32,207 bases of DNA from Candidatus Solibacter usitatus (GTDB taxonomy: Bacteria; Acidobacteriota; Terriglobia; Bryobacterales; Bryobacteraceae): contig JACRBC010000145.1 in the NCBI GenBank assembly GCA_016213245.1, forward strand, positions 1 to 32,207, given 5' to 3'. The notes below the pieces were generated by a model. It was not told where the DNA came from. It was given only the letters and a program-made list of their open reading frames with translations, and did no database searches. The position numbers and the translations under genes were made by a program. This document shows, in pieces, positions 16,223 to 24,251 of this stretch. Positions within the stretch are counted from its first letter, which is position 1. Every line of letters starts with the position of its first letter.

Positions 16223-16546
16223 TTAGACGCTAAAGCTCGACCCGCATCCGCACGTCGACTTCACCTGCGGATTGCTGAACTTGAACCCCGCGCCTTCGAG
16301 CGATTCCACGTAGTCCACCTCGGCGCCGTCCAGGTACAGCATGCTCGCCTGGTCGATGAACACCTTCAGGTCTTCAAAATTGTAGGTCTTGTCCAGCAGC
16401 CCCGGGCTGTTCTCAAAAGCCATCGAATAGCTGAAGCCCGAGCAGCCGCCGCCCACCACGGAGATCCGCAGCCCGGCCGGTTTGGGCTCCTGCGACCCCA
16501 GTATCTCCTTCACTTTGCCTATGGCCGTTGTGGTCAATGTAATCAT
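16223..16546 (-). CDS. erpA: A-type iron-sulfur carrier (ErpA/IscA/HesB family)
   Basis: This 107-residue protein has the three invariant cysteines: Cys35 in 'GGGCSGFSY', and Cys99 and Cys101 in 'STCGCGSSF'. A-type carriers accept Fe-S clusters from scaffolds and pass them to apoproteins. ErpA and IscA cannot be separated by eye, so the symbol is tentative. AGGAG lies 13 bases before the ATG, rather far. It heads the erpA-murQ-rhodanese cluster and is divergent from the ECF sigma gene across about 250 bp. Confidence 0.9.
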   Translation of the reverse strand: MITLTTTAIGKVKEILGSQEPKPAGLRISVVGGGCSGFSYSMAFENSPGLLDKTYNFEDLKVFIDQASMLYLDGAEVDYVESLEGAGFKFSNPQVKSTCGCGSSFSV

Positions 16547-16795
16547 CGGGTTGGATCATCTCCTACTTTATTGTACTGATTGAAGTCTGCGCATACACCT
16601 ACAAGCCCATTGTTGCACTCTTTTCTGATGCCGGCATGGGGCGAATGGGTGCGGTGATCTGCTATGGTTTGGAGGTTGGCTGAAACCGCCCGGCGGGCGG
16701 GCGCGTCGGTAGGGCGTATGAGCGGCTACACCGGCGTCCTCCCCATCCCGAGTACCGGAGTTCAGGCAACCGCCTCCCGCCAGGGAAAGACACGC

Positions 16796-17395
16796 GTGGA
16801 TTACCGCAAGTCCGAAGAAGCGGATCTGGTCCGGAGAGTCCAGGCCAGGGATGAACTCGCCTTTGGCGAGATCGTCGGCCGCTATCAGTCCAAGGTCTTT
16901 TCCATCATCTTCGGCATTCTGCGCAACCGCAACGACGCCGAGGATATCGCCCAGCAGGTTTTCACCAAGGTCTACTTCTCCATCAACAGCTTCGACTTCC
17001 GCTCCAGTTTCCTCACCTGGGTCTACAAGATCACGGTCAACGAGTGCTACGACTACCTGCGCAAGAAGAAGGTCCGCAAGCTGGTCTATGAGAGCGACTT
17101 CAGTGAAGACGATGCCGTCAGCATGGAACGCAGCGAGCCCGACGGCCAGCCGATGTTCGACTCCACGCTGGCCCAGCGCGACCTGATTCTGAAACTTCTG
17201 TCGAAGGTTTCGGCGGAGGACCGGAACCTGATGATGTTGAAGGAAGTGGAAGGTCACTCGGTCGAGGAGTTGTCGGCCATGACCGGGATGAACGAGAATA
17301 CGATCAAAGTGAAGTTGTTCCGCGCCCGCCAGAAACTGTTGAAAGCGGCGCAGCGGCTGACTCGGGTTTCAGGGGCCCGGCCGGCCGTAGGTTAG
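16796..17395 (+). CDS. ECF-type RNA polymerase sigma factor
   Basis: This is a sigma-70 family factor with region 2 (DELAFGEIVGRYQSKVFSII, 'NRNDAEDIAQQVFTKVY', 'FLTWVYKITVNECYDYLRKK') and region 4 ('LSKVSAEDRNLMMLKEVEGH', 'SVEELSAMTGMNENTIKVKL', 'FRARQKLLKA'), so it belongs to the small ECF class. The open frame reaches back to 16664. I choose the GTG at 16796 because AGGGAAAG lies about seven bases upstream and the product then begins about ten residues before the conserved 'DLVRRVQARDE', as in homologues. ATGs at 16718 and 16664 are alternatives. A zinc-type anti-sigma gene follows, so activity is probably controlled by sequestration. Confidence 0.9.
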   Translation: MDYRKSEEADLVRRVQARDELAFGEIVGRYQSKVFSIIFGILRNRNDAEDIAQQVFTKVYFSINSFDFRSSFLTWVYKITVNECYDYLRKKKVRKLVYESDFSEDDAVSMERSEPDGQPMFDSTLAQRDLILKLLSKVSAEDRNLMMLKEVEGHSVEELSAMTGMNENTIKVKLFRARQKLLKAAQRLTRVSGARPAVG

Positions 17396-17420
17396 GGTTC
17401 CACGGAGTTCCGGCCCCGAC

Positions 17421-17458
17421 TCCGGAGTTGAGCGGAGATGTCCGGAGGATGTCCGGAG
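17421..17458. repeat. TCCGGAG repeats between sigma and anti-sigma genes
   Basis: ATGTCCGGAG occurs twice with an 11-bp period (17438-17447 and 17449-17458), and TCCGGAG, itself nearly palindromic, occurs again at 17421. They sit in the 179-bp gap between the ECF sigma and anti-sigma genes. One helical turn of spacing suits a protein-binding site, perhaps for control of the downstream genes. This is positional inference only. Confidence 0.4.
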
Positions 17459-17574
17459 TATGATATGCGGAGAGGCTTGGACGACACGCCGGCGCGGTTT
17501 TCAGACCGGCGGGCGATCCGGTCCTCCGTCAGGAGTCGACGCGCCGACTGAACGAATTTTGAGGGAAGACGGTT

Positions 17575-18072
17575 ATGCATCAGCCAATGAAAGACGGACT
17601 TGAGGACCACCTCTCCGCTCTGGCCTCGCACGCCTCCAGCGCTCTCGCCGGCCATCTCCGGGCGTGCCCCGAGTGCAGCGCCACTCTCGCCGGCATGAAG
17701 AGCCAGGCCCAACTGTTCAATTCCCTCCGCGCGCCCGAACAACTCGATCCCGCCCCCGGTTTCTATGCCCGCATCATGGAGCGCATCGAAGCGCAGGCCG
17801 CCTCGTATTCACTCTGGAATATCTTTCTGGAACCCGTCTTTGCCAAGAGGCTGGTGTTTGCCTGCCTCGCCCTCTTTGTCCTGCTGGGCTCCGCCGTCTG
17901 GCAGACCGGTCCGGACCCCATGCTCAACGCCAATAACCCCATGACCATCCTGGCCGGCTCCGATCTGCCCCAGGCAGGCGCCGACGATCCCGGCCGCGCC
18001 CGCTCCGTCGTCCTGGTCAATCTCGCCAGCTACGGCGGCCAGCCCTCCAGCCTGGCCATCTCCTCCGACTGA
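17575..18072 (+). CDS. Membrane anti-sigma factor with zinc-binding (ZAS) motif
   Basis: This 165-residue protein carries an Hx3Cx2C motif (His27, Cys31, Cys34 in 'GHLRACPECSATL'), the mark of ZAS anti-sigma domains that bind and hold ECF sigma factors. One transmembrane helix lies at about 92-109, with a short non-cytoplasmic tail of about 55 residues. GAGGGAAG precedes the ATG. It follows the ECF sigma gene by 179 bp and precedes a CpxP/Spy-like gene by 12 bp. The sensor tail has no recognised domain, so the signal is unknown. Confidence 0.75.
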   Translation: MHQPMKDGLEDHLSALASHASSALAGHLRACPECSATLAGMKSQAQLFNSLRAPEQLDPAPGFYARIMERIEAQAASYSLWNIFLEPVFAKRLVFACLALFVLLGSAVWQTGPDPMLNANNPMTILAGSDLPQAGADDPGRARSVVLVNLASYGGQPSSLAISSD

Positions 18073-18084
18073 GAGCCCATCACG

Positions 18085-18477
18085 GTGAGCCTAGAGAACA
18101 GAGCCGCCTGCGCCCGCCCGACCTGGCATCACCCCAAGATCCTCCTCGTCCTGCTGGCCGTCTTCCTCTGCGGCGCCGCCGCCGGCGCACTCACAGTCCG
18201 CCTCGCCCCTGTGCGCTCGGCCGCCGCCGGCGGCTGGGAACAGGGCGGCCGCGAAATGACCATCGCCATGATGAAGAAGGAACTCGATCTCACCCCCGCC
18301 CAGGCCGCCGAGATCGAAACCGTCCTCGACGAGTTCGTTCTCTACTACGCCAACCTCCAGGGCCAGATGGACGACTTCCGCTCCGAGGGCAAGACCCGCA
18401 TCGTCCGCGTTCTCACGCCCGAGCAGCGCGCCCGCTTCGAGAAGATGATGACCGGCCTGTCGGCCCGCCTGCGGTAG
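18085..18477 (+). CDS. Membrane-anchored CpxP/Spy/ZraP-like periplasmic protein
   Basis: The 130-residue product starts at a GTG 12 bp after the anti-sigma stop. It has one N-terminal membrane helix (about 18-38) and an alpha-helical domain with two LTxxQ motifs (LTPAQ at 69-73 and LTPEQ at 110-114). Paired LTxxQ motifs mark the CpxP/Spy/ZraP/CnrX group of periplasmic chaperones and metal or stress sensors. Its place behind a sigma/anti-sigma pair resembles metal- or envelope-stress modules in which such a protein tunes anti-sigma release. No metal-binding cluster is obvious. Confidence 0.72.
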   Translation: MSLENRAACARPTWHHPKILLVLLAVFLCGAAAGALTVRLAPVRSAAAGGWEQGGREMTIAMMKKELDLTPAQAAEIETVLDEFVLYYANLQGQMDDFRSEGKTRIVRVLTPEQRARFEKMMTGLSARLR

Positions 18478-18521
18478 TATTTCCCCACAGCCCCGGCCCT
18501 TGGTAGTATGCTTGTCCAGCC

Positions 18522-19838
18522 ATGCTGCCCTCCTACCTCGCCCAGGCTTCCCCCAACCCCGCCTCCAATCGCGCCCCGTGGTACAAGAACACCGCCCCCG
18601 CCTACGCCGGCATCTTCCTCTGGATCGCCTTCTACAACTCCATCGCCGCCGGCACCATCACGCGCGGCTCGCTCGCTGTGTGCATCGGCGCGCTCGCCGT
18701 CGCCGGCCTGTTGAGCTACGGCCTCTTCTACTACGTCCCCGCCATGCTCGGCATGAGGACCGGCTACCCGCTCTATGTCGTCGGCGCGTCCACCTTCGGC
18801 ACACGCGGCGGCTACCTGATGCCCGGCCTCCTCATGGGCCTGCTCCAGGTCGGCTGGCTCGGCGTCGGGACGTTCTTCGCCGCCAAGTTCATCCTCACCG
18901 CGCTCGGCATCGACGCCACGCCAGGCGCCACGCCCTTCATCCTCACAGGAGTCGTCTGGGGCTACCTCATGGCCTGGATCGGCGTCATGGGCATTCAATA
19001 CGTCGCCAAGGTCGCCACCTTCCTGAACTTCATCCCGCTGGTGATGATCCTCATCGTCTTCTGGCGGACCTCGGCCGGCATCTCCGGCCACGTTCCCTCC
19101 CAGCCGGCCCCCTGGATCGCCTTCACCCTCCTCATCCAGATCGTCGTCGGCTTCTTTGCCACAGCCGGAGCGGCCGGAGCCGACTTCGGCCTCCACAGCC
19201 GCCACTCGGCCGACGTCAAGTGGGGCGGCCTGGTCGGCATCGTCGCCGCCGTCCTCGTCGCCGGCGGTTTGCCCCTGCTCTCCGTCGCCGGCGCCAAGGT
19301 CCTGATGCCCAACGTCGAGGGGTTCAACTATGACGCCGTCGTGGCCGGCATCGGCGGTCCGCTGGCCACCGCCATGTTCTTCCTCTTCACGCTGGCCTCC
19401 ATCCCCCCGGCGTGCTTTTCTTCCTTCATCGCCGGGAACAGCTTTTCCACCATGATCCCCGGCGTCTCCCGCATGGGCTCAACCATGGCCGGCATGACCG
19501 TCGCCATCCTCCTCGCCGTCACCGGCGCGGCCGGCAACCTGATCGGCTTCTTCACCATCGTCGGCGCCTCTTTCGGCCCCATCTGCGGCGCCATGGCCGC
19601 CGACTACCTCCTCAGCGGCTGCCGCTGGGCCGGCCCCCGCGCCGGCATCAACTGGGCCGGCTACCTCGCCTGGGCCGCCGGCTTCTTCATCGGCGTCCTG
19701 CCGTTCCTGCCCGTCTCCCAGCAGGTCAAGGACCTGGCCCAGCCCGCCGTCGTCTACAGCTTCATTACCGGCTTCGTCGTCTACGCTCTGCTGGCCAAGG
19801 CGGGACTCGAGCCGGACGCGGTGCCGATGGGGAAATAG
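18522..19838 (+). CDS. NCS1-family purine/cytosine permease (CodB-like)
   Basis: This 438-residue polytopic transporter has about 12 hydrophobic segments. The N-terminus 'APWYKNTAPAYAGIFLWIAF' and the following 'GYPLYVVGASTFGTRGGYL' and 'QVGWLGVGTFFAAKF' match the cytosine/purine permease family, which import nucleobases or related compounds by cation symport. Substrate cannot be read from sequence. No deaminase or hydrolase gene is beside it, so cytosine itself is not established. A TAGTAT at 18506-18511 lies only ten bases before the ATG and there is no clear Shine-Dalgarno site, so the message may be nearly leaderless. It follows the stress trio by 44 bp but shows no functional link. Confidence 0.85.
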   Translation: MLPSYLAQASPNPASNRAPWYKNTAPAYAGIFLWIAFYNSIAAGTITRGSLAVCIGALAVAGLLSYGLFYYVPAMLGMRTGYPLYVVGASTFGTRGGYLMPGLLMGLLQVGWLGVGTFFAAKFILTALGIDATPGATPFILTGVVWGYLMAWIGVMGIQYVAKVATFLNFIPLVMILIVFWRTSAGISGHVPSQPAPWIAFTLLIQIVVGFFATAGAAGADFGLHSRHSADVKWGGLVGIVAAVLVAGGLPLLSVAGAKVLMPNVEGFNYDAVVAGIGGPLATAMFFLFTLASIPPACFSSFIAGNSFSTMIPGVSRMGSTMAGMTVAILLAVTGAAGNLIGFFTIVGASFGPICGAMAADYLLSGCRWAGPRAGINWAGYLAWAAGFFIGVLPFLPVSQQVKDLAQPAVVYSFITGFVVYALLAKAGLEPDAVPMGK

Positions 19839-19926
19839 GGGGTCCGTGTAGGCTTCCTCCGCGGCGTGAATAGCCTGGACTGATTGAGTCTAAAATAGGG
19901 TTCATAGACACCAAGGAGTCGCGCGC

Positions 19927-20169
19927 ATGCCGATCACCATTCATCCCGACCTCGAGGCCAAGCTCCGGGCCCAGGCGGAAGCCGCGGGGATCACGGTCGA
20001 GATGTACATTGAGCGCCTTGCCCACGACGATCGGGTCGCGCTTGAGGAACTAGAAAGCCTCGCCTTGGAGGGCTTGAATTCCGGTGATCCGATTGAGATG
20101 GGCCCAGATTACTGGGAAGAGAAACACCGCAGGCTTGACGAACGCTGGAGCAAGAACGGCACGCGGTGA
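19927..20169 (+). CDS. Type II antitoxin, ribbon-helix-helix (ParD-like)
   Basis: This 80-residue protein has an N-terminal ribbon-helix-helix-like segment (MPITIHPDLEAKLRAQAEAA, then 'ITVEMYIERLA') and a charged C-terminal toxin-binding tail ('ALEGLNSGDPIEMGPDYWEE'). AAGGAG lies upstream of the ATG at a good distance, in a more AT-rich leader. It overlaps the following ParE-like frame by four bases (GTGA), the standard antitoxin-toxin arrangement. Such proteins neutralise the toxin and repress their own operon. It appears intact, although its partner is truncated. Confidence 0.75.
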   Translation: MPITIHPDLEAKLRAQAEAAGITVEMYIERLAHDDRVALEELESLALEGLNSGDPIEMGPDYWEEKHRRLDERWSKNGTR

Positions 20170-20576
20170 GCCGGTATCTTCTCCGTCCGAGAGCGGATCA
20201 GGACCTGGATGATCAGGCTTCTTTCTACGCAGCCGAGGCAGGGAAGCAGCTGGGCCATCGCTTCCTAATCGCGGCTCACGATACCTTCGCTCTCCTCGCC
20301 TCGCGACCCGGAGTAGGGTGGCGTTTCCGCATCAGGCGTCCAGGCTTGGAAACACTGCGGGTGTTCCGTGTGAACGGCTTTGAGAGAATACTGAGGGCAC
20401 TCTACTCCTGCCCGACGCGGACGAGCAGCTTGCCTGTGTTGCGGCCGTCGAAGAGCTTGAGTAGGGCGGCGGGGGCCTGTTCCAGGCCTTCGGCCACGTC
20501 CAGCCGGTACTTCAGCTTCCCCTCCATGTGCCAGGCGATCAACTGCCGCGCCGCCTCCTCGGCCCGGTGCAGATAG
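20166..20576 (+). pseudogene. ParE/RelE-family toxin, 3'-truncated
   Basis: From a GTG overlapping the antitoxin stop, the frame encodes a ParE/RelE-type sequence: 'RADQDLDDQASFYAAEAGKQ', 'SRPGVGWRFRIRRPGLETLR' and 'VFRVNGFERIL'. Family members continue from this point with a strand like 'IFYRP...VVRVLHGSRD' of about 25 residues. Here that is absent. After about position 20395 the frame instead runs antisense through the end of the - strand oxidoreductase gene (stop at 20402) to a TGA at 20574. The last core strand is therefore lost and the 136-residue frame has an unrelated tail. The toxin is probably inactive. Confidence 0.65.
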
Positions 20577-21409
20577 TCCAGCACGATGAAGCCCTGCACC
20601 CGCCCGCGCCGCACCAGCAGGTTGGCGAACTGGTATGGCCCCGGCACGGGCCGCGATGCGTTGTACTGCGAGATCAGCCCGCACAGCGCGATCCGCGCGC
20701 CGATGTTGATGCGCGCCAGGATCGCGTCCAGCATCGCGCCGCCCACGTTCTCGAAGTCCACGTCAATCCCGCCAGGGCACTCCCTGTCCAGGGCCGCTCC
20801 CACGTCCTCGCTCTTGTAGTCGATGGCCGCGTCCAGCCCCAGCTCCTCGGTCAGCCAGCGGCACTTCTCCGCGCCGCCCGCGATCCCCACCACGCGCAGG
20901 CCCATGATCTTGCCGATCTGCGCCGCCAGCGATCCCACCGCCCCCGCCGCTGTCGTCACCACCATCGTCTCGCCCGCCTTCGCCTGGCCCACCTCCGTCA
21001 CCCCGAAGTAGGCCGTCAGCCCGATATGCCCCAACAAACCGAAATGCGCGCTCAGCGGCAGGGGAATCGGCGGCAGCTTCGTCAACCCCTTCGCGCTTCC
21101 TACGTAATACCTCTGCCACCCCAGCATTCCCTGCACCATGTCTCCGGCGGCGAACGCAGGGCTCCGTGATTCTTCCACTCTCCCGAGTGCGATTCCACGC
21201 ATCACCTCGCCCAGCTTCAGGCTCGGCATGTAGCCGTCCACGTCGTTCATCCAGGCGCGGTTGGTCGGGTCCAGGGAGAGCCAAATCGTGCGCACCAGCA
21301 CCTCGCCCTCGCCCAGTTCCGGCAGCGCCGTCTCAATCCACTGGAAGTTGGACTTCTCCGGCTGCCCCACCGGCCTCGATGCCAGAGTCCACGCCGTGTT
21401 GCTTTTCAT
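20402..21409 (-). CDS. NADP-dependent oxidoreductase, CurA / leukotriene B4 dehydrogenase-like MDR family
   Basis: This 335-residue zinc-independent medium-chain reductase resembles CurA and other NADPH-dependent alkenal/one reductases. Visible marks are 'LSLDPTNRAWMND' (about 45-57), the nucleotide-binding 'AAGAVGSLAAQIGKIMG' (about 154-170), 'IDVDFENVGGAMLDAIL' and 'GPYQFANLLVRRGRVQGFIV'. I take the ATG at 21409 because AGGAG lies just upstream and homologues start here; the frame is open for a further 45 codons without family sequence. The gene is divergent from the hydrolase at 21438 with only 28 bp between the starts. The substrate is unknown. Confidence 0.92.
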   Translation of the reverse strand: MKSNTAWTLASRPVGQPEKSNFQWIETALPELGEGEVLVRTIWLSLDPTNRAWMNDVDGYMPSLKLGEVMRGIALGRVEESRSPAFAAGDMVQGMLGWQRYYVGSAKGLTKLPPIPLPLSAHFGLLGHIGLTAYFGVTEVGQAKAGETMVVTTAAGAVGSLAAQIGKIMGLRVVGIAGGAEKCRWLTEELGLDAAIDYKSEDVGAALDRECPGGIDVDFENVGGAMLDAILARINIGARIALCGLISQYNASRPVPGPYQFANLLVRRGRVQGFIVLDYLHRAEEAARQLIAWHMEGKLKYRLDVAEGLEQAPAALLKLFDGRNTGKLLVRVGQE

Positions 21410-21437
21410 GCTCGTCTCCTGATCTGATGTTGGAACC

Positions 21438-23672
21438 ATGATCGCAAGGCTCGTTCTGCTCGCGCTCGCGCTGTTGGCGCCTCTCTGGCCCGCCACCGAA
21501 TTGAAGGACGTCGAGTTCGCCCGGCCCGCCGGCGTCTCCCTCACCCTCGACGCCTGGATCCCCCCCAGCGCCGCCCCTCAGCCCGCCGTCATCCTGGTCC
21601 ACGGCGGCGGCTGGAGCGCCGGCGACAAACGCACCTACATCAAGCCCTGGTTCCCCGTTCTCTCCGACGCCGGCATCGCCTGGTTCACCATCAACTACCG
21701 CCTCGCCCCGCAGTGGAAACACCCCGCCGCCGTCGAGGACGTCGAGGCCGCAGTGACCTGGGTCCGCGCCAACGCCTCGAAGTGGAACATCGACCCCGAA
21801 CGCGTCGCGCTCATGGGCGAATCCGCCGGCGGCCACCTGGTCGCTCTTGCCGGCGCCCGTGCAAAAGTCAAGGTGCGCGCAGTCGTCGACTTCTATGGCC
21901 CCAACGACCTGCCCCTCATCAACGTCCAGCGCGGGCCGTCGAAGAACATAGAGAACTACCTGACCGGCAGCGCTCCTGAGACCGTTCGCGCCGCCTCGCC
22001 CGCCACCTACATCCACGGCGCGATGCCTCCGTTTCTCTTCATCCACGGCACCGCCGACAAGGCCGTCCCCTGGCAACAATCCCCTGCCATGTGCGACGCC
22101 ATGAAGGCCGCCGGCGCCCGCTGCGAAGTCCTCCTCATCAACGGCGCCCCGCACGGTGTCGAAGGATGGGAGAAACAGCCTGAGTTCCACGTCTGGAAAC
22201 CGAGAGTGGTTTCCTGGCTGAGGGCGGCCCTCCTGCCGGACCGGCAGCAGCCCTCCCCCCTCGGCATCTTCGACGGCCACTCCGACGTTGGCGCCGTCAC
22301 CCGCCCCGGCTCGGCCGCCTTTGACGCTGCCGCCAGGACTTACACCATCACCGGCAGCGGCGAGAACATGTGGGCCGCCGCCGACGCCTTTCACTTCGCC
22401 TGGAAGAAGACCTCCGGCGACGTCGCCCTTACCGCTGACATCGCCTTTCCCACTGCCGGTGGCAATCCCCACCGCAAGGCTGTCCTCATCATCCGCCAGA
22501 GCCTCGACCCGGACTCCGCCTATGTCGATGTCGCCCTTCACGGCGACGGCCTCACATCCATTCAGTATCGCGACGCCCGCGGCGCCGCCACCCACGAGGT
22601 CCAGGCCAACGTCTCCGCCCCGCGCCGCCTGCGGCTTGAAAAGCGCGGCAACTACTTCTACATGCTCCTCGCCGCCGAAGGGCAGGAGCCCGCGCTGGCC
22701 GCCGGTACCGGCCGCATGGAGTTTCAGGAGCCCTTCTACGCCGGCCTCGGCGTCTGCTCCCATGACAAGGACGCCTCCGACACCGCCGTATTCTCGAACG
22801 TCGATCTCTCGCCCGCGCCGCCCGCGCCTGCCCAGCCCGTCCTCTACAGCGCGCTCGAAACCATCAGCGTCGCATCCACCGACCGCCGCGTCGTCCGCCT
22901 CTTCCCCGGCCGCATCGAAGCCCCCAACTGGACCCCCGACGGCACGGCCCTGCTTTACAACAGCGGCGGAGGCATCTACCGCATCCCCGCCGCCGGCGGC
23001 TCGCCGGCGTTGATCGACACCGGTTTCGCCACTCGCAACAACAATGACCACGGCATTTCGCCCGACGGCAAGTGGCTCGCCATCAGCGATCAGTCCCAGG
23101 AGAAGCGCCAGTCACTCATCTACGTCGTGCCCATCGCCGGCGGCACCCCCCGCCGGGTTACGCCGCTTGCCCCTTCCTATTGGCACGGCTGGTCCCCCGA
23201 CGGCCTCACGCTTGTTTATTGCGCCCAGCGCGACGGCGAGTTCGACATCTACTCCATCCCCGCCGCCGGCGGCGAGGAGACCCGTCTCACTACCGCCAAG
23301 GGCCTCGACGACGGCCCCGAATTCTCCCCCACGGGCGAGTTCATCTACTTCAACTCCGACCGCACCGGCCGCATGCAGATCTGGCGCATGAAACCCGACG
23401 GCAGCGACCAGCAGCAGGTCACCTTCGACGACGTCAACAACTGGTTCGCCCATCCCTCTCCCGACGGCAAGCGCATCGTCTTCCTGACGTTTGAGAAGGA
23501 CGTCCAAGGGCACCCCCCCAACAAGGACGTCTCACTCCGCCTCATGAACCTGAGCGACGGCAAAATCACAGTCCTCGCCCGCCTCTTCGGTGGCCAGGGC
23601 ACCATCAATACGCCCTCCTGGTCTCCCGACAGCCGCCGCGTCGCCTTCGTCAGCCACCACCTGTTCCGCTAA
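21438..23672 (+). CDS. Secreted three-module protein: alpha/beta-hydrolase, DUF1349-like domain, TolB-like propeller
   Basis: This 744-residue exported protein has a signal peptide at about 1-20. Residues 25-265 are an esterase/lipase alpha/beta-hydrolase with the oxyanion HGGG (55-58), nucleophile Ser129 in GESAGG, Asp207 in 'HGTADKAVP' and His239 in 'GAPHGV', so the triad is complete. Residues about 276-465 form a DUF1349/concanavalin-like module ('[20 protein letters not shown]', '[20 protein letters not shown]'). Residues about 480-744 are TolB/PD40 propeller repeats ('[13 protein letters not shown]', '[13 protein letters not shown]', '[20 protein letters not shown]'). The last two modules together are, as I recall, a common stand-alone acidobacterial protein. 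Fusion to a hydrolase suggests substrate binding for a secreted (acetyl)esterase, but the substrate is not evident. Confidence 0.85.
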   Translation: MIARLVLLALALLAPLWPATELKDVEFARPAGVSLTLDAWIPPSAAPQPAVILVHGGGWSAGDKRTYIKPWFPVLSDAGIAWFTINYRLAPQWKHPAAVEDVEAAVTWVRANASKWNIDPERVALMGESAGGHLVALAGARAKVKVRAVVDFYGPNDLPLINVQRGPSKNIENYLTGSAPETVRAASPATYIHGAMPPFLFIHGTADKAVPWQQSPAMCDAMKAAGARCEVLLINGAPHGVEGWEKQPEFHVWKPRVVSWLRAALLPDRQQPSPLGIFDGHSDVGAVTRPGSAAFDAAARTYTITGSGENMWAAADAFHFAWKKTSGDVALTADIAFPTAGGNPHRKAVLIIRQSLDPDSAYVDVALHGDGLTSIQYRDARGAATHEVQANVSAPRRLRLEKRGNYFYMLLAAEGQEPALAAGTGRMEFQEPFYAGLGVCSHDKDASDTAVFSNVDLSPAPPAPAQPVLYSALETISVASTDRRVVRLFPGRIEAPNWTPDGTALLYNSGGGIYRIPAAGGSPALIDTGFATRNNNDHGISPDGKWLAISDQSQEKRQSLIYVVPIAGGTPRRVTPLAPSYWHGWSPDGLTLVYCAQRDGEFDIYSIPAAGGEETRLTTAKGLDDGPEFSPTGEFIYFNSDRTGRMQIWRMKPDGSDQQQVTFDDVNNWFAHPSPDGKRIVFLTFEKDVQGHPPNKDVSLRLMNLSDGKITVLARLFGGQGTINTPSWSPDSRRVAFVSHHLFR

Positions 23673-23684
23673 CGCACCACCCCC

Positions 23685-23736
23685 ACGGCGCCATCACCTG
23701 AAAGCCTCATCCGCGCCGGCGCCGTCTTCAATTTTG
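23685..23736 (+). terminator. Intrinsic-terminator-like hairpin after the trimodular hydrolase
   Basis: ACGGCGCC (23685-23692) pairs with GGCGCCGT (23718-23725) across a 25-base loop and is followed by the T-rich CTTCAATTTTG. It begins 13 bp after the stop codon at 23672. The long loop weakens the call. Confidence 0.5.
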
Positions 23737-23746
23737 TCTTTGCCTG

Positions 23747-23971
23747 ATGTGCGCCTTCCTCGCCTTCGCCTGGCTCTCCTGGTTCCACTCCCGCGAGCTT
23801 CTCGCTACCGCCCTCGGCCACACCCTCCTGGCCTGGATCGCCCTCTTCCGGCTCCTTCGCGCCGCCGGGCGGCTCCTCTTCTTCGGAGACCGCACCGCCC
23901 GCACCTGGGCCTTTTTCGCGGCCTTCCTGCTCGGCGCCCTGCTCTACGCCTGGCCGTGGTTCATGATCTGA
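23747..23971 (+). CDS. Small hydrophobic membrane protein, unknown
   Basis: This 74-residue ORF has two predicted helices (about 1-35 and 50-72) joined by an Arg-rich loop (RLLRAAGRLLFFGDRTART). It lies 74 bp after the hydrolase gene, behind a terminator-like hairpin, and has no clear ribosome site. No family is recognised. In GC-rich DNA, hydrophobic ORFs of this size can arise by chance, so I am unsure it is expressed. Confidence 0.35.
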   Translation: MCAFLAFAWLSWFHSRELLATALGHTLLAWIALFRLLRAAGRLLFFGDRTARTWAFFAAFLLGALLYAWPWFMI

Positions 23972-24031
23972 GGTAACGCGCGCCAGGATGTAGAGCCGCG
24001 CGCGGCGTCCTCCCGATCCCTGCCCGGCGAG

Positions 24032-24251
24032 CTACGCCGATTCCGGGTATTCGAGCTTCAGTATCCTGCTCACCTGCTCACGCAATTGGGGGAGCTCATC
24101 GGTCGCCGCATTCCACAGGATCTGCAAGTCCAAGTCGAAGTAGGCGTGTACGATTCTTGAGAAATGACTTCTCGGTTGTGGCGGCGGTGACCGCCTCGAT
24201 TTTGCCGGCAGCGGTGAGAATGTCCTTCAGGAAGGAAGCCTCATGCCGCAT
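24032..24251 (-). pseudogene. HEPN-domain (DUF86/HepT-like) gene with internal frame-shifting deletion
   Basis: The ATG at 24251 overlaps the end of the MNT gene. The frame starts as a DUF86/HepT protein (MRHEASFLKDILTAAGKIEA, then 'VTAATTEKSFL'). At about 24160 family sequence jumps to the C-terminal part in another frame: 'RIVHAYFDLDLQILWNAATD' followed by 'ELPQLREQVSRIL', ending at a TAG at 24032-24034. The RxxxHxY-type motif (R-I-V-H-A-Y) survives, but the central helices are missing. The remnant is 220 bp where about 330-345 bp is usual, and 220 is not a multiple of three. The original in-frame ORF ends instead at 24096. HepT is the RNase/toxin half of HEPN-MNT modules, so this toxin is probably dead. 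Confidence 0.7.

Noticed and set aside
21333..23051. 572-codon open frame on the - strand opposite the hydrolase
   Set aside because: The + strand encodes a complete catalytic triad and propeller repeats. The antisense translation has no domain and begins inside the oxidoreductase.
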